A stretch of 48,893 nt of DNA. It comes from Arcobacter sp. Its GTDB lineage: Bacteria; Campylobacterota; Campylobacteria; Campylobacterales; Arcobacteraceae. The DNA lies in NCBI GenBank assembly GCA_003252105.1, contig QKDL01000072.1:1-48893 (forward strand), given 5' to 3'. Below the pieces are notes generated by a model. The model was not told the DNA's origin. It did no database searches and was given only the letters and a program-made list of their open reading frames with translations. The translations under genes were made by a program, and so were the position numbers. Positions 1 to 8,131 of the stretch are shown in pieces (position 1 is the first letter of the stretch; the number at the start of each line of letters is the position of its first letter).

Positions 1-267
1 CAAAACCCATATATAAATCAACCACTAAATGTAAATCAACAGCCAGCACAAAATACACAAAATGGTTTTAATAATGCTGATTTTATAAAAGGAGCATTAA
101 TAGGAGCTGCTGCAACATATTTATTAACAAATAAAAATGCACAGCAAACAATTATGAAAGCATTTTCAAAAGGAACTGAACTTTTCCAAGCTGGAATGGA
201 AGAGTTAAAAGAGAGATATGAAGATGCAAAAGCACAAATGGAAGCACAAAATAACCAAGAATCATGA
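1..267 (+). CDS. Partial glycine-zipper/helical protein (C-terminal 88 residues), YtxH-like
   Basis: Frame 1 is open from the first base to a TGA at 265-267, so the 5' end lies outside the window. The visible part has an Asn/Gln-rich linker, then a short hydrophobic segment with small-residue spacing (GALIGAAATYLL), then a charged amphipathic helix (KGTELFQAGMEELKERYEDAKAQM). This is the layout of YtxH-like or glycine-zipper membrane proteins. The stop overlaps the ATG of the next gene by four bases (ATGA), which implies translational coupling with the P-type ATPase. Small membrane proteins of this kind accompany HMA2-type P-type ATPases. Function is inferred from context only. Confidence 0.8.
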   Translation, partial: QNPYINQPLNVNQQPAQNTQNGFNNADFIKGALIGAAATYLLTNKNAQQTIMKAFSKGTELFQAGMEELKERYEDAKAQMEAQNNQES

Positions 268-2372
268 GTAATAAATTTAAATTAGTACATAAAGTGCCCT
301 TTAGGGTTCGATATAAATATCTATTATTAAAAAGTGATTCTATTGATGCAAATGTACTAAAAGAATATTTTGAACAAATAGAAGGTGTCTTATCAGTAAG
401 AATAAATAAAAAAGCTTTTAGTATAGTTTTCAATTTAGAAAATGATTCAATAATTGATACTATTGAAAATAAACTAAAAAATGCCACAAGAGAAGATTTC
501 TTAGGTAAGTGCAAACAAACAGCTGTTTGTGTATCTTGTGAAAGTAGTGAAGAACCAAGTAAAGCTGGAATTATTAGAGCTACTGGTGCTCTAGTTGGTG
601 AAAGATTAGTTACAAATAACTTCTTAAAAGCAAGCTTAACTTCAAGTGTTGCTATTCCACTTATAATAGAGGGAGCAAAAGAGTTATACAATGAAGGGCT
701 AACTTCAAAAGTTTTAGAAAGTTCAGCAGTTGGAATATCTATATTAAGAAAAGATTATCTTGCTGCTAATTCTACAAACCTTATGTTAGAACTTGGTGAA
801 TATATAGAAGAGACTACTGTTCATAAAAGTGATGATTTACTAAAAGAGTTATCAAAACCAAATGTTGAAGAGGCTTGGGTAGAAAAAGAGTTTGATGGTA
901 AAATTACTGAGATTTTAACCAAAAGTTCTAAAATACAAGTTGGAGATATTGTTGTTGTGGGTATTGGTAATACAATTCCTGTTGATGGTCATATCTTAGA
1001 AGGTAGTGCTAGTGTAAATCAAGTATCTATGACAGGAGAAGCTGAACCTGTAGTAAAAACTAGAGGGGACAGAGTTATTTCTGGAACTATTATAGAAGAT
1101 GGTAGGCTTAGAATTTGGGCAGAGCATGTTGGTGCTGATACTGCTACACAAAGGATTAAACACTATATTGAAAACTCTTTAAATGAAAAATCATCAGTAC
1201 AACTAAAAGCAACAAGACTTGCTGATAAACTAGTTCCTGTTACTTTAGGTTTAGCTGGTATCTCATATGGTCTTTCAAAAAATATGGAAAGAGTTGCTTC
1301 TGTACTTCAAGCAGATTATTCTTGTGCACTTAAATTAGCTACTCCAGTTGCATTTAAATCAACAATCTCAAAAGCTGGACATGAAGGGATTATGATAAAA
1401 GGTGCAAAATCAATTGAAGCTTTAAACTCTGCTGATACTTTTGTTTTTGATAAAACAGGAACATTAACTTCAGGTGAATTAGAAGTGATTGAGGTTCAAT
1501 CATATGATAAAAATTGGACAAAAGAGGAGATATTAAATCTAACTGCTTCTACTGAAGAGCATTATTTTCATCCTGTAGCAGAAGCTGTTGTAAAAGCAGC
1601 AAAAGATAATGGATTTGTTCATATGCACCATGAAGAGGTTGAATTTATAGTTGCCCATGGGGTAAAAACACAGATGAATGGAAAATCTGTAATAATTGGT
1701 AGTAGACACTTTTTAGAAGATGATGAAAAAATAGATTTTTCTGTACACATAAAAAAAATAGAAGAATCTATTGAAAGTGGTAAAACACTACTTTATATTG
1801 GTTATGATGGAAAACTATTAGGAACTATTGAACTTATGGATAATGTTAGAGCCAATGCAAAAAAGGTAATAAATAGATTAAGAGCATTAGGTGTAAAAAA
1901 TATAGTTATGCTTACAGGTGATATTGAGAAAAAAGCAAAACTAATAGCAGATGAACTAGGTATTGATGAAGTAAGAGCACAATTATTGCCACAAGATAAA
2001 GCCAAAATTGTAAAAGAGCTTATGGATAGTGGTAAAAAAGTAGCCTTTGTAGGTGATGGTATCAATGATGCCCCTGCACTAATCTCTGCACATATTGGTA
2101 TATCTATGAGTAAAGGTGCAGATATAGCAAAAGCTACAGCTGATGTGAGTTTACTAAAAGATGATTTACAAGCAGTTGCTGATGCTAAAGAGTTAGCAAA
2201 TAAGACAATGAACCTAATAAACAATAATTTCAATGCAACAGTAGGGATAAACTCTGCAATTTTAGCAGGTGCAACATTTGGTTTATTTAGCCCTATTACA
2301 ACAGCATTTTTACATAATGGTACAACAATAGGTTTATTATTTAGGTCAATTCAAGGGGTAAAGGTAAGTTAA
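264..2372 (+). CDS. P1B-type heavy-metal ATPase with degenerate HMA domain (FezB/P1B-6-like)
   Basis: A 702-residue P-type ATPase. Residues 1-75 form an HMA2-like domain with no CxxC; it begins with a basic VPFRVRYK motif. A C83-x5-C89-x2-C92 cluster precedes the membrane part. The actuator loop TGEAEP is near residue 258, the phosphorylation site is D396 (DKTGTLT), an HP motif (FHPVAEA) marks the nucleotide domain, and the hinge is GDGINDAP (597-604). The ion-site helix reads SCALKLATP (353-361) in place of the CPC of Cu or Zn/Cd pumps. Membrane segments are short and only moderately hydrophobic. This combination is like the P1B-6 group that includes FezB of ferrosomes, thought to move iron into a vesicle. 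The start overlaps the upstream stop. Membership of the P-type family is certain; substrate and subgroup are inferred. Confidence 0.93.
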   Translation: MSNKFKLVHKVPFRVRYKYLLLKSDSIDANVLKEYFEQIEGVLSVRINKKAFSIVFNLENDSIIDTIENKLKNATREDFLGKCKQTAVCVSCESSEEPSKAGIIRATGALVGERLVTNNFLKASLTSSVAIPLIIEGAKELYNEGLTSKVLESSAVGISILRKDYLAANSTNLMLELGEYIEETTVHKSDDLLKELSKPNVEEAWVEKEFDGKITEILTKSSKIQVGDIVVVGIGNTIPVDGHILEGSASVNQVSMTGEAEPVVKTRGDRVISGTIIEDGRLRIWAEHVGADTATQRIKHYIENSLNEKSSVQLKATRLADKLVPVTLGLAGISYGLSKNMERVASVLQADYSCALKLATPVAFKSTISKAGHEGIMIKGAKSIEALNSADTFVFDKTGTLTSGELEVIEVQSYDKNWTKEEILNLTASTEEHYFHPVAEAVVKAAKDNGFVHMHHEEVEFIVAHGVKTQMNGKSVIIGSRHFLEDDEKIDFSVHIKKIEESIESGKTLLYIGYDGKLLGTIELMDNVRANAKKVINRLRALGVKNIVMLTGDIEKKAKLIADELGIDEVRAQLLPQDKAKIVKELMDSGKKVAFVGDGINDAPALISAHIGISMSKGADIAKATADVSLLKDDLQAVADAKELANKTMNLINNNFNATVGINSAILAGATFGLFSPITTAFLHNGTTIGLLFRSIQGVKVS

Positions 2373-2392
2373 GGTACACTAATTGCATTATA

Positions 2393-2407
2393 TGATAATA
2401 ATTATCA
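2393..2407. promoter_or_regulatory. Fur box 1 (perfect 7-1-7 palindrome)
   Basis: TGATAATAATTATCA is a perfect 7-1-7 inverted repeat identical to the classical Fur consensus TGATAATnATTATCA. It lies 21 bases after the ATPase stop and 59 bases before the next gene start, where it would cover a promoter for the small genes at 2466-2800. This predicts iron-dependent repression. Confidence 0.8.
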
Positions 2408-2438
2408 GTTTAGTTTTAGATAACTAATGATAAGATCT

Positions 2439-2453
2439 TAATAATTATTATCA
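2439..2453. promoter_or_regulatory. Fur box 2 (14 of 15 consensus matches)
   Basis: TAATAATTATTATCA matches TGATAATnATTATCA at every defined position except the second. It ends 12 bases before the ATG at 2466 and overlaps the ribosome-binding region (AAAGGA, 2455-2460). With box 1 it makes a two-site Fur operator whose centres are 46 bases apart. Confidence 0.7.
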
Positions 2454-2465
2454 TAAAGGATTAAT

Positions 2466-2579
2466 ATGCCAATTTTACTACCACTTGCAGCTGTATTAAC
2501 AACAGCTTTGACAGTAAAGACACTAAATACAACAGCTAGAAAAATGGAAAAAAGAAGAAAAAGGAAAGAGAAACTATGA
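2466..2579 (+). CDS. Small hydrophobic/basic membrane peptide (37 aa)
   Basis: A 37-codon reading frame starts at ATG 2466, six bases after a good AAAGGA ribosome-binding site. It has one hydrophobic N-terminal segment (PILLPLAAVLTTALTV) and a strongly basic tail (KMEKRRKRKEKL), the shape of a single-pass membrane peptide with a cytoplasmic positive tail. Its TGA overlaps the ATG of the following gene (ATGA, 2576-2579), so the two are translationally coupled. Placement just after two Fur boxes supports it being real. I recognise no named family. In ferrosome-type clusters such small membrane proteins are common. Confidence 0.72.
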   Translation: MPILLPLAAVLTTALTVKTLNTTARKMEKRRKRKEKL

Positions 2580-2800
2580 GTATAGATTTAGAAGTTCAAA
2601 AAGAGATAGCAAAAGTTGGAATGACTGCTACACTTGGAGCAACAGTTGTTACATCTATGTTTATGAAAAATAAATTAGCAAAAAATGTACACATAGGTGC
2701 TGGAGTAGCATTTTGTGGATTTGCTTTATGGCATCATATGTTATACCAGCCAGCAAAAAAAGAGAAAAAGATTCAGAAAAAATCTCAGGTTATTAATTAA
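2576..2800 (+). CDS. Small membrane protein with His-containing helix (74 aa)
   Basis: A 74-residue protein with two predicted membrane segments: residues about 12-30 (VGMTATLGATVVTSMFM) and about 40-57 (HIGAGVAFCGFALWHHMLY), followed by a Lys-rich tail. The second helix carries GAG, a Cys and a His pair that could contact a metal or stabilise helix packing. It starts inside the stop of the 37-aa gene and sits in the Fur-box operon after the P-type ATPase. Its 3' end overlaps the convergent protease gene by four bases. Function unknown; a role in the same iron/metal membrane system is inferred from position. Confidence 0.82.
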   Translation: MSIDLEVQKEIAKVGMTATLGATVVTSMFMKNKLAKNVHIGAGVAFCGFALWHHMLYQPAKKEKKIQKKSQVIN

Positions 2801-4896
2801 ACAAATAAATCAATATTTTCATAAGTTAAAGTGTCTTCAAATTTGATATACTCAACATTATCTAATATAGCCATATAACTATCATTAAATACTAAATATT
2901 TATCATTAGTTAGTATTATACTCATCTCTGATTCGTAATATGAAAAGCTTACATAATCAGTTCCAAAACCACCATTTACAGTATCTAAACCACCATTTCC
3001 TAAATATATATAATCATCTCCTGCTGATGTATCAATTACATTATCTACTTGATTATCTATTACTATATCATTTCCTATTCCGGTAAACACATTTTCAATA
3101 ATAGTCCCATATGCAATACCTATATTATTTTCACCAGTATATAATAGGTCACTGTTATAAGTCGTTTCTACACTATCTTGTATAAAAGTGCTATCAATAT
3201 TACTAAAATCATTTTGATATTTTTCTACTATCATATCTAAAGTATATTGATCTATACTATTTAGACTTCCCCCATTTAAGTCAAGTGTTGTATTACCTAG
3301 ATTATTTGATAAATCTAAAGTATCCATCCCTCCAGCATCCCAAATTGTTTCATAAGAACTATCTTCATATAAAAATTTATATACATTATCTTCTGTATTT
3401 GAATTTAGATTACTACCATATTGTAATTGTAGGGCAGCAATATCATAAATAGAATAATAGGCAGGATAATTTTGTATACTTTTAGCATAGTAGTAGCCAT
3501 TATCATAACTAAAAACAAGATTAAAAGTGTTAGGTGTTGTATATGACATAACTGTATGTTGTACATCATCTAGGTTTATATCTAAAATATTATCACCTTC
3601 AAAAGGATGTTCTAATCCTAATGCATGACCTAATTCATGAGATATTGCATGATATGTAAAATCTCCAGGATTCACATCAACTGAAAAATATTCTTTACTC
3701 AGAAATACATCTGAGGCATATGGAAAATCGCCAGGATAGTATGCATAAGCAGCCGCATCTGATAGATCATCTTGAACAAAATCTGTGATACTAAATCTTA
3801 TAACTCCATCTATAGAAACTTCTTGAAATTCTAAATTTGTAAATTCACTTAATTTTTCAAATATATCACGTACACTTTCTCTTTGCTGATTACTTAAAGG
3901 AGTGAATCCATCAACATATTCTTCAGAATCATAATAATCATCTGGTATCGTTTCATTAAAACTATATGTAAGTGTATTTATATCCCAATAAATACCTGAA
4001 TCCAAACTTTTTATTAGAGAATTATATAATATAGTATCACTACCATCATTGACAATAGAATATGAATCAACATCAATTGAATCAAGAATTAAGTAATCAA
4101 TTTGGGATTTTAGAACTCTTACAGAAGATGAATCAGCTGTAATAGAATCTAAAGAAATAGTTGTATTATCAATATTTAAACCATAAAAGTATTTTGAAAA
4201 AGTTATTTTATTATTAAATAAAAGAGCATCTTCACTATTTATGTAATTACCACTACTATCTTTTTCTAAAGTTTTATCAATCAAAGCTTTAATCAATAAA
4301 GAGATTTCTAAACTACCACTATTTATCTCACTATTCCAATAAGATATCTCTTCTTCTGTCGCAGTCCTATTTAAAACATTAGAATATACTTCAGAAATAA
4401 TCTGTGTTTGATTTAAACCAATATATAAATCTTGACAATCAGGTAATTGCGAAAATATTTTAGCAATCTCATCAAAACTATAGCCTTCATTTTGCATAAC
4501 TTCCATACAATAATCAACTCTAGGCATATCTGCGGCTCTATCAAAATATGTAGTATACAAAGTAATCATAGTTTCTAATTCTTCACTCATACTACTAAAT
4601 GAATCATCATAATCAACTCTAAAACCACCTCCCACTCCACTAGAAACTTTTAAATAATATGTACCAGGTAGTTCCATAAAAATTGCTTGTGTGGTGTTAC
4701 CATAATATTCTGTTATATAATTTAAATCTTCATCATATATTATAACTGTTATTTCTTGATCAAACTTATTTTTTCCCCAGATATATATATTTTGGGCTAA
4801 ATCGATATCAAATTTAAAATAGTTCATACTTGAAATAGGTGAATAATACTCGTATTTACCACTAACTAATTCATCTGGATTTGAAACTTTTCCCAT
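2797..4896 (-). CDS. Secreted M10-type zinc metalloprotease with DUF4214 and RTX-like C-terminus
   Basis: A 699-residue protein without a Sec signal peptide, as expected for a type I secretion substrate. Residues about 1-100 look like a PPC-type beta domain. Residues about 110-220 resemble DUF4214 (YSNVLNRTATEEEISYWNSE). The catalytic domain has the full metzincin zinc motif HELGHALGLEH (H420, E421, H424, H430) followed by a Met-turn (VMSYT), as in serralysins. Residues about 620-665 carry weak RTX-like repeats (GIGNDIV, AGDDYIYLGNGGLDTVNGG). Low base-level GC and many Asp/Asn/Tyr residues fit an exported acidic protein. No secretion genes lie beside it; the exporter at 40976-46624 is the nearest candidate. 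Protease family is secure, substrate unknown. Confidence 0.88.
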   Translation of the reverse strand: MGKVSNPDELVSGKYEYYSPISSMNYFKFDIDLAQNIYIWGKNKFDQEITVIIYDEDLNYITEYYGNTTQAIFMELPGTYYLKVSSGVGGGFRVDYDDSFSSMSEELETMITLYTTYFDRAADMPRVDYCMEVMQNEGYSFDEIAKIFSQLPDCQDLYIGLNQTQIISEVYSNVLNRTATEEEISYWNSEINSGSLEISLLIKALIDKTLEKDSSGNYINSEDALLFNNKITFSKYFYGLNIDNTTISLDSITADSSSVRVLKSQIDYLILDSIDVDSYSIVNDGSDTILYNSLIKSLDSGIYWDINTLTYSFNETIPDDYYDSEEYVDGFTPLSNQQRESVRDIFEKLSEFTNLEFQEVSIDGVIRFSITDFVQDDLSDAAAYAYYPGDFPYASDVFLSKEYFSVDVNPGDFTYHAISHELGHALGLEHPFEGDNILDINLDDVQHTVMSYTTPNTFNLVFSYDNGYYYAKSIQNYPAYYSIYDIAALQLQYGSNLNSNTEDNVYKFLYEDSSYETIWDAGGMDTLDLSNNLGNTTLDLNGGSLNSIDQYTLDMIVEKYQNDFSNIDSTFIQDSVETTYNSDLLYTGENNIGIAYGTIIENVFTGIGNDIVIDNQVDNVIDTSAGDDYIYLGNGGLDTVNGGFGTDYVSFSYYESEMSIILTNDKYLVFNDSYMAILDNVEYIKFEDTLTYENIDLFV

Positions 4897-4974
4897 TTTA
4901 GCCTCTTTCTCTTAACAAAAATTATAGTTACAAAATAAACTTATTGCTTATTTTATCTTTATTTTGATATTATT

Positions 4975-6540
4975 TTACTTAGGTAAAATTATCTCAAATC
5001 TAGCACCAAACTCACCATTTCTAACTCTTAATTTTCCATTCATATTTTTATCAACAATAATTTTTGACATATAAAGCCCTATTCCTGTTCCATCACTATC
5101 TTTTTTTGTAGTAAAATATGGTTCAAAAATTTTACTTTTTGGTTCAACTTCTACTCCACCACCATTATCTTCAACATAAAGTATAATATGGTTTCCTTCC
5201 TGTTTAGTATAGATTTTTATCCAAGGGTTTTTTACTTTTTTCTCAATTAATACATCTTTTGCATTTTTTATTATATTTAACATAACTTGTTGAAATTCAT
5301 TTAAATATGTATTTAATACAATTGAATCATCAACACATACCGTTAAATGTATTTGATTATTTGTTAAAGAACTAGAAATAATGGTAATTATAGAGTCAAG
5401 TGCAGAGATTAAAGTAAACTTCTCTTTCTCTTTTTTAGGTAAGAAGAAATTTCTAAAATCATCAATGGTATGAGACATAAATTCCAAAACTGCCTCTGCT
5501 TCTTTTGTTTTCTTTTCCATCACCTCATCATTTAATTTACCCATCTCATATTTAAATTTTATAAACATAATTATTGAAGAAAGTTCAGATAAGGGTTGCC
5601 TCCATTGATGGGCAATATTCGATATCATCTCTCCAAGAGCTATAAGTTTTGATTTTTGTACCATTATTTGCTCTTGTTCCCTATTTTTTTCAACCTCTTC
5701 AATAACTTTTTTTTCTAGAGTTTCATTTAACTCTTTTAAAGCTCTTGATTTTGAGTGAACTCTTCTTTGATATGATTTTAAAACATCATCAATTTTTTGT
5801 GATACTAAGATAGAGATAACTATAGCAAATGACAAAAACAATAAAAACAATAAAATATTTTGAATAACTTGTTTTTGAATCTTTTTTTGTAAATTTCCTC
5901 TATTTTTTTCTATCTCTTTTTCGATATCATCTACATAAACTCCAACTGCAATGACCCAATTCCATCTAGGAAAATATTTAAAATATGAAAGTTTTAATTT
6001 AGAAACATCAGTATCTAATTTTCTATAATAATATTCCGTATAAGATTCCCCTTTTTCTCTAATATCTTTCATAAAAAATTCCCTAAATTTCTTGCCATTT
6101 GTATCTTCATAGTTTGTAGATATTTTTTTACCTACCAAATCTAATCTATTTGGATTTACTAAAAGAGTGGCAAAATCATCACCACCATTCATTTTTTCAA
6201 CCTCATATACAAATATATAATTACTTCTATGTCTGTCAAATGAGATATTATTTAAAAGCCTTATAGTATCCTCTTTTAAAAATGTCTCACTCTCATCATT
6301 TTTTGTTGCATTGTATTTTATAACGTCAATAATTGTATCAATCTCTTTTTTTAAAGCAACTTTTTGATTTTTATAATGTTCTTGTATATATTTTTCCATT
6401 TCATTATCAAACTCTTCATATGTATTTTTTACATAAAAGTATGAAATCATCATAATCATAGAGGTCATGATAATAATGAAAATATAGATTATAATTTTTG
6501 ATAAATTTTTCTCAGTGATAAACTTCAATTGTTTTTCCAT
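4975..6540 (-). CDS. Cache-domain sensor histidine kinase
   Basis: A 521-residue membrane histidine kinase. Helix 1 is at residues about 15-37, followed by a periplasmic Cache-type sensor (about 40-215, with the typical FPRWNWVIAVGVYVDDIEKE ending), helix 2 at about 225-247 and a coiled coil. The H-box is NIAHQWRQPL with phospho-acceptor H311, and the ATPase domain has N, G1 (VEDNGGGV) and G2 (GTGIGLYMSKII) boxes. The gene is divergent from the response regulator at 6588 with only 47 bases between them, so they form a two-component pair. The ligand is not predictable; many Cache domains bind small carboxylates or amino acids. Confidence 0.93.
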   Translation of the reverse strand: MEKQLKFITEKNLSKIIIYIFIIIMTSMIMMISYFYVKNTYEEFDNEMEKYIQEHYKNQKVALKKEIDTIIDVIKYNATKNDESETFLKEDTIRLLNNISFDRHRSNYIFVYEVEKMNGGDDFATLLVNPNRLDLVGKKISTNYEDTNGKKFREFFMKDIREKGESYTEYYYRKLDTDVSKLKLSYFKYFPRWNWVIAVGVYVDDIEKEIEKNRGNLQKKIQKQVIQNILLFLLFLSFAIVISILVSQKIDDVLKSYQRRVHSKSRALKELNETLEKKVIEEVEKNREQEQIMVQKSKLIALGEMISNIAHQWRQPLSELSSIIMFIKFKYEMGKLNDEVMEKKTKEAEAVLEFMSHTIDDFRNFFLPKKEKEKFTLISALDSIITIISSSLTNNQIHLTVCVDDSIVLNTYLNEFQQVMLNIIKNAKDVLIEKKVKNPWIKIYTKQEGNHIILYVEDNGGGVEVEPKSKIFEPYFTTKKDSDGTGIGLYMSKIIVDKNMNGKLRVRNGEFGARFEIILPK

Positions 6541-6552
6541 TAATGATATTTT

Positions 6553-6565
6553 TGGTATGATACCA
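6553..6565. promoter_or_regulatory. Candidate operator palindrome in kinase/regulator divergent promoter
   Basis: TGGTATGATACCA is a perfect 6-1-6 inverted repeat in the 47-base gap between the divergent histidine kinase and response regulator. Its position makes it a plausible binding site for the regulator, although OmpR-type proteins more often bind direct repeats. Confidence 0.35.
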
Positions 6566-6587
6566 TATTTCTAATAAGGTTTTTTGA

Positions 6588-7271
6588 ATGGATAAAGAAC
6601 TAATCTCTAAATTAAGTGCCTTTACGGTTTTATATGTTGAAGATGAAGAGGGAATCAGAAACAATATCTATGAGATATTAAAAGATTTATTCAAAGAAAC
6701 ATATGTTGCAAAAAATACAACAGAAGCATACAACTTATATGAGACTAATAAACCTGATTTAATAATCACAGATGTAAAAATGCCAAATGAAACAGGTATA
6801 GATTTAATAAAAAGAATCAGAAAAACTGATAGTAAAGTAAGAGTCATTATAACTTCTGCTCACACTGATTTAAACTATATGTTAGATGCTACAGAACTAC
6901 ATTTAGTAAAATATATTGTAAAACCACTAACTGATGCAAACCTTTTTGAAGCTTTGGCTGCATTTATCAAAAGTTATGATACAGCAAGAGTTTATAATCT
7001 TTGTGAAGGATGGCTTTTTGATGAAAGTAAGTCTTTAGTTCAAGCTCCAAATGAAGAGTTTAAACTAACAAAAAAAGAGAACCAGTTTTTAAAGCTTTTA
7101 ATACAAAAAAACAGAATCATCACCTATGAAGAGATGGAAAATATTATCTGGAATGAAGATAGTGTTATGACACCAAATGCCATGAGACTATTTATCAAAA
7201 ATTTCAGAAAAAAACTTCCAGACAATGCCTTGAAAAATATTCAAGGTACAGGATACAGACTAGTTTTGTAA
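6588..7271 (+). CDS. OmpR-family response regulator
   Basis: A 227-residue regulator. The receiver domain (about 10-125) has the acidic pocket (EDEE), phospho-acceptor D62 (ITDVKMP), the switch Ser/Thr (ITSAH) and the conserved Lys-Pro (VKPL). The C-terminal winged helix (about 155-227) has the usual LTKKENQFLKLL start and IQGTGYRLVL end. It is divergent from the Cache kinase, which is its likely partner. It is a paralogue of the regulator at 46758, which has Glu at the same position 62. The 3' end overlaps the convergent EI24 gene by 12 bases. Targets are unknown. Confidence 0.93.
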   Translation: MDKELISKLSAFTVLYVEDEEGIRNNIYEILKDLFKETYVAKNTTEAYNLYETNKPDLIITDVKMPNETGIDLIKRIRKTDSKVRVIITSAHTDLNYMLDATELHLVKYIVKPLTDANLFEALAAFIKSYDTARVYNLCEGWLFDESKSLVQAPNEEFKLTKKENQFLKLLIQKNRIITYEEMENIIWNEDSVMTPNAMRLFIKNFRKKLPDNALKNIQGTGYRLVL

Positions 7272-8081
7272 AAGTCTAGTATCCTCTTTATTTTCATTTT
7301 TTATATTGTTATTTCCATCTAATTTTATCAATTCTTGAAAATATGCATGCCCTAAATAGATTACAAAAAACACTGCTGAAAAAAGAGTAAGTGAAGGTAT
7401 CATAGAGATAAAATATAAAAACATTGTTCTAAACCTAAAACTATTTGCACTTTTTTTATGAATTGTTTTATACTCTTCTTCGGTCAAAATTGTTGAAGCC
7501 ACATCAAAAGTCAGCATTTTATGAAAAAAGTAATAAAATGGAAAATTAATAGCCAATAAATTAACAACAGGTATAAAATAAGCAGGAATCAACACTATAA
7601 AAAGAAATATCATCACAATAACACTTTTTAATAAAACCCATAAAGGACTCATCAAATTACCAAAACCATTTATTTGTAGATGACTATAATGTCTTTTATG
7701 TACTATATTTAAAATCATAGGAGTTAAAAATCCAATTATAATTAAAGTCAAAAATACAGAAAACATCATAATAAAAAGTGTACCAACTGTATAGATCAAA
7801 AATCCTACAAGCCAAGAAGTTATCGAATACTTAAATAAAAAAGCTATAAGATACATCGTCCAAATAAAATAAAAAGGTGCATTTGGATCAATAGTTACCT
7901 CTTGTCCTTGTTGTGATGCTTCTATAAACTGTTGCAAAGCAGTAAAACCATAATCAGCAGCTGTATAAAAAAGTGCAAGCATAATTATCATAGTGATAAC
8001 CAAAGGTAATAATGCAATTTTTAACATTTGTTTAGTAAAAAAGTCTTTAAAACTTATAGATATTATTTGCCCTTCTAACAT
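7260..8081 (-). CDS. EI24/CysZ-like integral membrane protein
   Basis: A 273-residue protein with about five or six hydrophobic segments, including residues 20-45, 72-92, 95-125, 150-180 and 220-245. The arrangement and the motif region around PAYFIPVVNLLAINFPFYY resemble the EI24 family (which includes the sulfate permease CysZ). It begins with a short cytoplasmic stretch (EGQIISISFKDFF) typical of the Campylobacterota members. It has no sulfur-assimilation gene next to it, so a transport role is only suggested. It is convergent with the response regulator and co-directional with the radical SAM gene upstream. Confidence 0.75.
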   Translation of the reverse strand: MLEGQIISISFKDFFTKQMLKIALLPLVITMIIMLALFYTAADYGFTALQQFIEASQQGQEVTIDPNAPFYFIWTMYLIAFLFKYSITSWLVGFLIYTVGTLFIMMFSVFLTLIIIGFLTPMILNIVHKRHYSHLQINGFGNLMSPLWVLLKSVIVMIFLFIVLIPAYFIPVVNLLAINFPFYYFFHKMLTFDVASTILTEEEYKTIHKKSANSFRFRTMFLYFISMIPSLTLFSAVFFVIYLGHAYFQELIKLDGNNNIKNENKEDTRLLQN

Positions 8082-8131
8082 AAATAAATAATCCTTTAAT
8101 ATTTAATAAGAAATTGGATTATATCTAAAAA

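Noticed and set aside
152-691. Minus-strand open frame opposite the partial first gene and the ATPase start
   Set aside because: Hydrophobic antisense shadow of real plus-strand genes, with no ribosome-binding site or recognisable domain.
1802-2233. Minus-strand open frame inside the ATPase P-domain
   Set aside because: Low-complexity Ser/Ile/Phe product opposite the conserved GDGINDAP region; an antisense artefact.
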